Shown here one piece after another: positions 8,913 through 14,782 of a stretch of DNA of 64,000 nt. The DNA is from Phenylobacterium sp. Lineage in GTDB: Bacteria > Pseudomonadota > Alphaproteobacteria > Caulobacterales > Caulobacteraceae. The notes under the pieces are model-generated. The model saw only the letters and a list, made by a program, of their open reading frames with translations. It did no database searches and had not been told where the DNA came from. The stretch's first letter is position 1. Every line of letters begins with the position of its first letter. The DNA is taken from positions 243,041 to 307,040 of the forward strand of contig NZ_PNLB01000002.1 of the NCBI RefSeq assembly GCF_013822795.1, written 5' to 3'. The position numbers and the translations under genes are program-made.

Positions 8913-10421
8913 ATGGGAAGGCGGACAAATCGGGACCTCACGGCAGCTTTCTGCCGCTCCGCAAAGCCTGGGGTGCGGGAGACCGCCTCAGGCTTCGAGT
9001 ACTGCCGCGTCTCGTACCCCGATGGCGACGTGCGCGGCCTAGAGCTTCGCGTCACGCCCAATGGTGAGAAGACCTGGGCCTTCCGCTATCGAGACAGGAT
9101 CACCGGCAAGCAGAGCCGAGTGACGCTCGGACGATTCGACCCGCATGTTGATAGCCCAGTGGAAGTGGAGCCCGGCGTTCGGCGGCTGACCCTCTATGGG
9201 GCTCGGGTCACGGCTCGCCAGCTGCGCGCCAAGGTCGACAACGGAGGCGATCCAGCCACAGACCTACGCCAGGCTAAGGCGCAGGCGAGGTCCCAGACGG
9301 TCAACACGATGTCCGACCTGGCGGAGGTCTATTTCGAGGCCTGCGAGAGCGGCATCTATCGAAGCGGCCGGCGACGCCGCAAGGCGACCAGCACGCTTGC
9401 TGGGGAGCGCTGGCTTTGGAAACGCTACCTCGACCGCCGACTAGGGGCGGAGAGGCCTGAGACGCTTACCAGGACCGGGCTGCGCGCTGTCCTACGGTCG
9501 ATCTATGGCGATGCCCCCATCCAGTCGAACCGCTGTCGCGCCCTACTCTCTCAGTTGTTCAACTTCGCGATTTCAGAAGAACGCCTCACCGCAAATCCGA
9601 TCGCGCACATCACGCCGCTCGCGGAAGAACGCGCTCGCACGCGCACGCTGGACCCCACCGAAATACGGGCGATTTGGACGGGCCTTCAAAGCCCTTCCAC
9701 CCTCCAGTTGAAGCGCGGACGTGAGACTGTCCCGTTGACGATCGGCAGAGGGCTCTGCATCGCCATCGAGCTTGCGATGGTCACCTTGCAGAGGCGCGCC
9801 GAGATCTCCGGCATGATGCGCTCCGAGCTAGACCTCGAGCACCACCTCTGGATCATTCCAGAAGACCGCGCAAAGGGCCGAGCCCAGCAGCTTGTCCCCC
9901 TATCACCGAGGGCACTGTCGCTGATCGAAGAGGCCCTCGCGTTGCAGGCCTCGCGCGGCAAGACCAGCAAAGCGGTGTTTCCCTCCCCTCGCGGCGTCGA
10001 CGTACCGGTGGGAGCGCCAGCACTAAGCCACGCCATGACCCACCTCGTTGCAGCGCTTGGGCTTGTCGACGTCACGCTGCACGACCTTCGCCGCACTGGC
10101 GCAACGGGGATGGCCGCGCTCGGCGTACCGCCCTTCATCGTCTCCAAGGTGCTCGCACACAAGGACGGCGGCGGCGGCGCTGCAGTCACGGCGCGGCACT
10201 ACAATCTCTACGCCTACGCAGACGAAAAGCGCGAGGCGCTGCTCAAGTGGAGCCGGCGACTTGTCTCCATCACAAGCGGGACGCCAGCCGAGGCTCCCAA
10301 TTCTACAGCCGACGACGCGATCAGCCGCCGACGCGCCGCACTCCTCGAAGAGCTCGCGGCACTAGACGCCGCATCCGTCATGGCGAGGCAGGATGCGCCG
10401 ACGGCGGACTTCCAGCCATGA
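8913..10421 (+). CDS. Tyrosine-type site-specific integrase (prophage/ICE P4-like)
   Basis: A 502-residue recombinase. The ATG at 8913 is chosen because AGGAGG sits 7 nt upstream; the frame is open further back. The N-terminal part has the arm-binding DUF4102-like fold (LELRVTPNGEKTWAFRYR, SRVTLGRFD), then a core-binding region (about 130-240), then the catalytic domain with Arg 294/295 (TLQRRAEISGM), H390-x-x-R393 (HDLRRTGATGM), H416 (VLAHKD) and the nucleophile Tyr430 (ARHYNLYAY). It should catalyse integration and excision of the element. Its stop overlaps the Toprim gene by 4 nt. Confidence 0.93.
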   Translation: MGRRTNRDLTAAFCRSAKPGVRETASGFEYCRVSYPDGDVRGLELRVTPNGEKTWAFRYRDRITGKQSRVTLGRFDPHVDSPVEVEPGVRRLTLYGARVTARQLRAKVDNGGDPATDLRQAKAQARSQTVNTMSDLAEVYFEACESGIYRSGRRRRKATSTLAGERWLWKRYLDRRLGAERPETLTRTGLRAVLRSIYGDAPIQSNRCRALLSQLFNFAISEERLTANPIAHITPLAEERARTRTLDPTEIRAIWTGLQSPSTLQLKRGRETVPLTIGRGLCIAIELAMVTLQRRAEISGMMRSELDLEHHLWIIPEDRAKGRAQQLVPLSPRALSLIEEALALQASRGKTSKAVFPSPRGVDVPVGAPALSHAMTHLVAALGLVDVTLHDLRRTGATGMAALGVPPFIVSKVLAHKDGGGGAAVTARHYNLYAYADEKREALLKWSRRLVSITSGTPAEAPNSTADDAISRRRAALLEELAALDAASVMARQDAPTADFQP

Positions 10422-11311
10422 GCCTGCACGACATCGTCCGCGCCCTCGGCGGAGAGCTCTACTCGGGCGGTTGTCGGGCAAGCATTCCGGCGCCAGGTCA
10501 CAGCCCTGCCGACAGGTCGGTCTCGTTGCTGGTCTCAGATGGGCGGGTGATCATCCACTCTTTCGGCGAAGCATCCTGGCAGGCCGTTCGGGATGACCTC
10601 CTGCGACGTGGACTGATCGACGGCCATGGGACGCCCGTGGCCGGAGCCACGTTTGAACCCCGTAGCTTCGCTCCAGCGCCGACCCAGATTGAGCGCGTCT
10701 CGCGCGCACGGGCGCTGTGGGAAGAGGCCTCGCCAGTCCGGCCGGCAACGCCCGCCTGGCGGCACATTCGGCGGCGAGCGATCTCCGGCTCGCCTCTCGG
10801 CTTCCCCTCGCTTCGCAGCCATCCCCAGGTCCCTGCGAGCGCCTACCGGGGATGCGCCGTGACGCGCCCTGCCCTACTGGCCGCGATCCACGATCGATCA
10901 GGCGAGCTGACCGGCGTCGAAATCACCTATCTCACGAACGGCGGACTACGAGCGAGCGACATGCGCCTCTCTCGGAAGACCATCGGCGCAATTCCCGCCG
11001 GATCCGCGGTGCGCTTTAACCCAGGTGCACCCTCGATGGTCGTGGGCGAAGGCGTCTTCACGACGCTGTCGGCTATCGAGCACTTCGGACTGCCAGGCTG
11101 GGCGCTGCTCTCCACCAGCAACCTGCGCCAATGGACGCCACCAGAAGACGTCAGAGTGGTCGTGATCGCGGCCGACCGCGGCGTGGCGGGAGAGGCCGCG
11201 GCTGAGGCGCTCCGCCACCGCCTCACGGCGCGCGGCGTCGTAGCTGCCCTGAAACTGCCGCCCGAGCCGTTCGGTGATTGGAACGAGTTCGCTCAGTCTT
11301 CCCGCCGCTAG
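10418..11311 (+). CDS. Toprim-domain primase-like protein
   Basis: A 297-residue protein translationally coupled to the integrase (ATGA overlap). The N-terminal 60 residues resemble the zinc-free primase start found in phage and plasmid primase-helicase proteins (SIPAPGHSPADRSVSLLV and VIIHSF). The middle carries the DUF7146-like segment (AWRHIRRRAI, YRGCAVTRPALLAAI, GVEITYL). The end is a Toprim domain with the conserved glutamate in VVGEGVFTTLSA and the acidic strand VVVIAADRGVAGEAAAEAL. The usual DxD is AADRG here. The helicase half is absent, so it is probably a short element-encoded primase. Confidence 0.75.
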   Translation: MSLHDIVRALGGELYSGGCRASIPAPGHSPADRSVSLLVSDGRVIIHSFGEASWQAVRDDLLRRGLIDGHGTPVAGATFEPRSFAPAPTQIERVSRARALWEEASPVRPATPAWRHIRRRAISGSPLGFPSLRSHPQVPASAYRGCAVTRPALLAAIHDRSGELTGVEITYLTNGGLRASDMRLSRKTIGAIPAGSAVRFNPGAPSMVVGEGVFTTLSAIEHFGLPGWALLSTSNLRQWTPPEDVRVVVIAADRGVAGEAAAEALRHRLTARGVVAALKLPPEPFGDWNEFAQSSRR

Positions 11312-11330
11312 ATTCCACACTTGCCGATAT

Positions 11331-11386
11331 CGCGCGTGAAGCGCGCCGGGCTTGCGTTTTGATGCGCTGCCCGGCGCTTCCGCGCG
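11331..11386 (+). terminator. Long imperfect inverted repeat after the Toprim gene
   Basis: Bases 11331-11351 and 11369-11386 pair over about 18 bp with a 3-nt bulge (core GCCCGGCGCTTC on the right). The hairpin lies 20 nt after the Toprim stop. No run of T follows, so it may be a Rho-assisted or mRNA-stabilising hairpin. Confidence 0.4.
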
Positions 11387-11591
11387 CTCAGATGCATGAG
11401 AGGAAAGTTCAGTTGAGAGAGCCGGAAGCCGGAAAATAGGTACGAGGACAAGATAAAAGGGGGTCCGAGCGATAACGTCAGATTCCGTCACCACTTCAAT
11501 TGGTTAGCTTGATTTCTAGGCACGCTTTGACGAGTTGCCGCGAGTTGTTAGATTTTCGCTCAGTTCTCGGGCGCTAGGAACCGCGAATGCC

Positions 11592-11849
11592 TCAGACGCG
11601 AAGCTGCGCCGGGATCTGCACCAAGAGCTCGCCGAACAGTTTCGCCGGGTCAACTTCGAGGGCACGCGCAATGGCGCAAAACTCGATGACATCCACTCGC
11701 CGCTGGCGCTGCTCGACCTTTGACACGAACGATTGTGGGCGACCCAATCGCTCAGCCAATTCCGCTTGGGTTAGGCCGGAACGCCGCCGATGGCTGACGA
11801 GGACGTCGACCAGTGTCGAATAGGCATCGGTGTAGACCGACTGGGGCAT
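11592..11849 (-). CDS. XRE family helix-turn-helix repressor
   Basis: An 85-residue protein that is almost entirely an HTH_3 domain: LVSHRRRSGLTQAELAERLGRPQSFVSKVEQRQRRVDVIEFCAIARAL. It is divergent from the sigma factor gene, with 93 bp between the starts, and is the likely element repressor. The spacer holds CCTA-TTT-TAGG (11889-11899), a small dyad placed where a repressor operator would be expected. Confidence 0.85.
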   Translation of the reverse strand: MPQSVYTDAYSTLVDVLVSHRRRSGLTQAELAERLGRPQSFVSKVEQRQRRVDVIEFCAIARALEVDPAKLFGELLVQIPAQLRV

Positions 11850-11888
11850 AGGACGCCGTGGCGAGTTGCAACGGCCTCCTGATTGGAA

Positions 11889-11899
11889 CCTATTTTAGG
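11889..11899. promoter_or_regulatory. Candidate operator between XRE gene and sigma factor gene
   Basis: A CCTA/TAGG dyad around TTT is centred in the 93-bp divergent spacer. It is short, so the assignment rests on position. Confidence 0.3.
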
Positions 11900-11942
11900 A
11901 TATCCCAAAACGGGTTTTTCTGGCAGACTCTGAGGCTCAAAG

Positions 11943-12446
11943 ATGGAGCCGGAGATGCGGAACTTCTTCTCGGACCGAGCTGCTGCCAGCGCGATGTTCG
12001 CATTGCTGCGCAATGTGGCGCAGCGAGCCAAGCTTCTGGGCCCCCAGACCAAAGAAGACGCAGTTCAAGAAACGGCCCTGCGCCTCCTCCAAGCGAGCAA
12101 GGGCGAGGGAGCCATTCATGCTCCAGATCGCTTTGTCAGTCGTACGATGCGAAACTACGCGATCGATGAGATGCGCAAATTGACGGTCAGAGGTGGTAGT
12201 GCGCTGCCGCTCCACGAACTCGACGATGCAACAGCGCCGTTCACGGCACCGTGCCAGGAAAGCGCGATCCTACTGAAGCAGTTGATCCTGCGTCTGCCGC
12301 CGCTCTACCGCGACACCTTCATCCTCAACCGCTTCGTCGGACTGACCTACGATCAGATCGCATCGCTTCAGGGCGTCGCACCGAAGACCGTTGAGTATCG
12401 AATGTCGCGCGCGCTTCAGCTCTGCCAGGAAGCGCTCCAAGAATAG
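11943..12446 (+). CDS. Small sigma-70 family factor (ECF-like)
   Basis: A 167-residue protein. The first half fits region 2 (DAVQETALRLLQA, RFVSRTMRNYAIDEMRK) and the last 55 residues fit region 4 with the helix-turn-helix (LPPLYRDTFILNRFVGLTYDQIASLQGVAPKTVEYRMSRAL). Its length is at the lower end of ECF sigma factors, and no anti-sigma gene follows. The start may be ATG 11943 (GAGG upstream) or ATG 11955. Placed in a mobile element opposite an XRE repressor, it probably directs transcription of element genes. Confidence 0.8.
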   Translation: MEPEMRNFFSDRAAASAMFALLRNVAQRAKLLGPQTKEDAVQETALRLLQASKGEGAIHAPDRFVSRTMRNYAIDEMRKLTVRGGSALPLHELDDATAPFTAPCQESAILLKQLILRLPPLYRDTFILNRFVGLTYDQIASLQGVAPKTVEYRMSRALQLCQEALQE

Positions 12447-12875
12447 GTCCGCAACGGGCTCATTGCGGACATCCACGAGGTCAGCTCTCCGGACGTGGCG
12501 ACCTTCCCAAGGTTCGTTGTCGGGACGGTGGAGCGCTTTGCGTGACCATCCGCACGGCGATCTGCTGTTTGGACCGGCCTCCAAGCTCGCCGTCGAGAAC
12601 CTCGCGTACGAAGGCCCCTGAACTCCGCGCGGTTGGCCGCCGCGCGTCCCATGTTTCTGCCGATTGAGGCGGCGCCCGTCGCAACCGGTCGCTAGCAACA
12701 GTAGCGATGGCGCCGGCAAAGCTGCCAGAGCCCCAGTGGGCGCGCCCTCAGTGTCTGAGAGACCATTCCCTTTGTGGTTGCGACTCCCCATTAAGCTCGC
12801 ATTAATCGGCGCTGCGTTAGGGGGAACTTCCGCTGTTGACACGTGTTTACGCAAAACTAAGTTGTATGGTGTGCG
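12447..12875. other. Intergenic region without a credible gene
   Basis: This stretch of 429 bp has open frames only as shadows with no recognisable protein. Its right end holds the TGTTGACA motif (12834-12850) that precedes the HicA-like gene. Confidence 0.5.
12834..12850 (+). promoter_or_regulatory. Shared promoter/operator motif, copy 1
   Basis: TGTTGACACGTGTTTAC matches 15 of 17 bases of 13653-13669 (TGTTGACAACTGTTTAC). Each copy reads as a direct repeat TGTTGACA-N2-TGTTTAC and includes a perfect -35-like TTGACA. It is 26 bp upstream of the HicA-like start. Confidence 0.45.
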
Positions 12876-13124
12876 GTGGGTAGGCCGCGCCACTCAAACA
12901 AGGAGGTCGAGGAAGCGATCGCTTACGCGGAGGCGCGCGGCTGGCGCGTGATCAAGGGGCGCGGCCACTGCTGGGGCCGGCTCTTTTGCCCGAAGCATGA
13001 CCGAGATGGCTGCAGGATCTCCATCTGGTCCACGCCGCGGGTCGGGCAGGATCATGCCAACGACATCCTCCGAGTCCTGGATCGCTGCTCACATGCCCAT
13101 GGGGACGATGATGAGAAAGTTTGA
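12876..13124 (+). CDS. HicA-like small protein (putative toxin)
   Basis: An 82-residue protein starting at GTG 12876. It reads as a short helix (NKEVEEAIAYAEARGWRVI), a strand bearing a conserved-type Gly-His (KGRGHCWGRLFCP), a second strand (GCRISIWSTPR) and a closing helix (HANDILRVLDRC). This order, with the central His in the first strand, is the HicA-type dsRNA-binding layout, although the family is not certain. It overlaps the next gene by 17 nt, as toxin-antitoxin pairs often do. The toxin role is inferred. Confidence 0.55.
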   Translation: MGRPRHSNKEVEEAIAYAEARGWRVIKGRGHCWGRLFCPKHDRDGCRISIWSTPRVGQDHANDILRVLDRCSHAHGDDDEKV

Positions 13125-13650
13125 ACTGACCATCATCGCATCCGGACTAGACCCGGAAGCGGACGATTTCGAAGACCGTCTGTATGAGGCTGGCTGCGAC
13201 GACGCGACAGTGTCGGTCCAGAAGGGCCTGATTATCTTGGAGTTCACGCGCGACGAGCGAAACTTCGTCCACGCATTGGTGTCAGCCATCGAAAACGTGC
13301 GTGCCGCGGGCGCGGCTGTTGAGCGCATAGAGCCCGACCATCTGGTGAGCCTCTCCGACATCGCGCGGCGCGCGGGGCTGAGCCGAGCTGCGGTCTCTCT
13401 CTACGTGAAGGGGGAGCGCGCCTCCGATTTTCCAGCGCCGGTCGCACGTGTGACCACAGATAGTCCGCTGTGGGACTGGGTGGATGTCTCACGCTGGATG
13501 TATCGGCACGAGAAGCTCGACCTTGAAGCGGTGCTCACCGCCAAAACGGTGCGGGAGGCGAATATGGTCGTCCTCAATCGCAATGTTGAGCCAGCACATT
13601 TCGCCAAGCACCTCGAAGATCGGGCGGCGGAGCTCGAAGCTGCCCTCTAG
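13108..13650 (+). CDS. HTH-containing partner of the HicA-like gene (putative antitoxin/regulator)
   Basis: A 180-residue protein (ATG 13108, or ATG 13111). Residues about 1-70 form an alpha-beta domain (FELTIIASGLDPEADDFEDRLYEAGCDDATV), which recalls the HicB-like side of such pairs. Residues about 75-125 hold a helix-turn-helix (LVSLSDIARRAGLSRAAVSLYVKGER), followed by a Trp-rich tail (SPLWDWVDVSRWMYRH). It probably binds DNA and controls its own operon. The matching motifs at 12834 and 13653 are candidate targets. It directly precedes the ubiquitin-like operon. Confidence 0.65.
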   Translation: MMRKFELTIIASGLDPEADDFEDRLYEAGCDDATVSVQKGLIILEFTRDERNFVHALVSAIENVRAAGAAVERIEPDHLVSLSDIARRAGLSRAAVSLYVKGERASDFPAPVARVTTDSPLWDWVDVSRWMYRHEKLDLEAVLTAKTVREANMVVLNRNVEPAHFAKHLEDRAAELEAAL

Positions 13651-13652
13651 GG

Positions 13653-13693
13653 TGTTGACAACTGTTTACATGTCGGGCCGCAGTCGCTATAAC
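13653..13693 (+). promoter_or_regulatory. Promoter of the ubiquitin-like operon with shared motif, copy 2
   Basis: TGTTGACAACTGTTTACA lies at 13653-13670. Within it TTTACA (13665-13670) is followed by 17 bp and TATAAC (13688-13693), a good sigma-70 promoter that would start RNA near 13700. The repeat-like motif thus covers the -35 region, as expected of a repressor or activator site. Confidence 0.55.
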
Positions 13694-13698
13694 GCGAA

Positions 13699-13836
13699 TG
13701 GGCCCAACGACGCGGCAACGTCGCTGGGCCCAACGAACCGCCGGTCATGGGCGGCTGTGCTCGAAAGCAACCCAGCGTAACATGCTGGGTTGAAGCGCGG
13801 CAAATCATGACTGGCTCCACAATAAGGCCAGTCATG
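13699..13836 (+). promoter_or_regulatory. Structured leader with three inverted repeats; third contains start codon
   Basis: Three stems lie in 138 nt. Stem 1 is 13699-13712 with 13719-13732 (13 of 14 pairs). Stem 2 is 13769-13776 with 13784-13791 (8 of 8). Stem 3 is 13806-13815 with 13827-13836 (10 of 10), and its right arm contains the ATG of the Cas2-like gene (13834-13836). CGCTGGG (13722-13728, stem 1) can instead pair with CCCAGCG (13771-13777, stem 2), so stems 1 and 2 compete. This is consistent with control of translation of the operon. Confidence 0.5.
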
Positions 13837-14109
13837 AACCTCTTCCTGATTAGCTACGACATGAGGTCGCCGGGGCGAAACTACAGCCCCGTGTACAAGC
13901 TTCTCGGGCAATGGGGCGCGGTGCGACTGCTCGATTCGTCCTGGCTCGTCGCCATCGAAAGCACGTCGGTCGCTGTTCGCGACAGCCTCAAGGCTCTGAT
14001 CGACAGCAACGACGGTCTAGCCGTCCTCGAACTCAAAGCCGGCAGTGGCTGGGCTGTGACCGGCGTGCAGGCTCCCGGCCTCGCCTGGCTGCAACGCCAT
14101 ATTCCCTAA
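13834..14109 (+). CDS. Stand-alone Cas2-like (SinR-family type) protein
   Basis: A 91-residue protein with the ferredoxin-like order of Cas2/VapD relatives: strand LFLISYDM with the Asp that is catalytic in Cas2 nucleases, a helix after PGRNYSPVYKLL, a strand WLVAIEST, a helix VAVRDSLKALID, and a final strand GLAVLEL. It resembles the group often annotated as SinR family or Cas2-like proteins. There is no CRISPR array or other cas gene in the window, so adaptation is not implied. It is the first gene of the operon, 20 nt before the ubiquitin-like gene. It may be a nuclease or may bind its own structured leader. Confidence 0.7.
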   Translation: MNLFLISYDMRSPGRNYSPVYKLLGQWGAVRLLDSSWLVAIESTSVAVRDSLKALIDSNDGLAVLELKAGSGWAVTGVQAPGLAWLQRHIP

Positions 14110-14129
14110 CCCGCCAGGAGGAGACACCC

Positions 14130-14369
14130 ATGGCCAAGAAGTACAAGTTCAAGATCGAGAACGACACCCACGAGTGGGACACCCAATTTATCAAGGGCTC
14201 TGACGTTCGTGGCGTGCCGCCGGGGATTCCCGACAACATGGACCTGTTCCTCAAGGTGAAGGGAGCGGCGGGCCGGCTTATCCTGAACGACGACCAAGTC
14301 GACCTGGAGGATGCCGGCATCGAGAAGTTCTACGCGCAGGACGCCAGCTCTGAGGCCGGTGAGGCCTGA
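14130..14369 (+). CDS. Ubiquitin-like protein with one multi-ubiquitin domain (Ubl)
   Basis: A 79-residue protein with a strong AGGAGGA site. It carries one copy of the Multi_ubiq-type beta-grasp fold: YKFKIENDTHEWDTQFIKGSDV, then PDNMDLFLKVKG, ending VDLEDAGIEKFYA. Relatives often carry several tandem copies. The C-terminus is SSEAGEA and does not end in Gly-Gly, so either trimming by the JAB domain or a different attachment chemistry would be needed. It is the predicted modifier of the conjugation system. Its TGA shares one base with the ATG of the E2-like gene. Confidence 0.85.
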   Translation: MAKKYKFKIENDTHEWDTQFIKGSDVRGVPPGIPDNMDLFLKVKGAAGRLILNDDQVDLEDAGIEKFYAQDASSEAGEA

Positions 14370-14782
14370 TGTCTTTGCTGTTCGAGAGCGATTACGACTA
14401 CCTGGCCGAGATTGGCCAGGTGACGGAAGAAGATGAGGAGGCGCGCTTCCTCATCTTCAAGGACTTTCCCCTGCCGCGGGACCTCTATGTCGCGAACGGT
14501 CAGGCCCGCGAGTCCGTCGACGTGCTCTATGCGATACCGGATAACTATAACACCGAGGGCGGCGACATGTTCTGGGTGCGTCCGCAGCTGGCGCGAGCCG
14601 ACGGCAAGGCGATCCCTAACATCAGCGGGCCCGGTGAAGACTCCCGCACCTACGCCGGCGACGAGTATCTTCGCTGGTCGCGGCACTGGAACAATCGTCC
14701 CTGGACACCGAAGGTCGACGACATCCACAAGATCCTAGACCGGCTGACCTGGGCGTTGGCGAACCCCGATGCGCAGCGCTGA
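14369..14782 (+). CDS. E2-fold protein (Prok-E2_E type) lacking cysteine
   Basis: A 137-residue protein between the Ubl and the JAB-E1 fusion. It matches the Prok-E2_E family pattern: a strand-rich core (VDVLYAIPDNYNTEGGDMFWVRPQL), an E2-like central segment (EYLRWSRHWNNRPWTP) and a C-terminal helix (DDIHKILDRLTWAL). It contains no cysteine anywhere, so it cannot form the Ubl thioester of ordinary E2 enzymes. The WSRHW histidine and nearby serines and threonines are the polar candidates at the site. It overlaps the next gene by 14 nt. Confidence 0.8.
   Translation: MSLLFESDYDYLAEIGQVTEEDEEARFLIFKDFPLPRDLYVANGQARESVDVLYAIPDNYNTEGGDMFWVRPQLARADGKAIPNISGPGEDSRTYAGDEYLRWSRHWNNRPWTPKVDDIHKILDRLTWALANPDAQR

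Noticed and set aside
13834..14109. CRISPR-Cas adaptation gene
   Set aside because: No repeat array and no other cas gene are present in the window; the gene is a Cas2-fold relative in a different operon.
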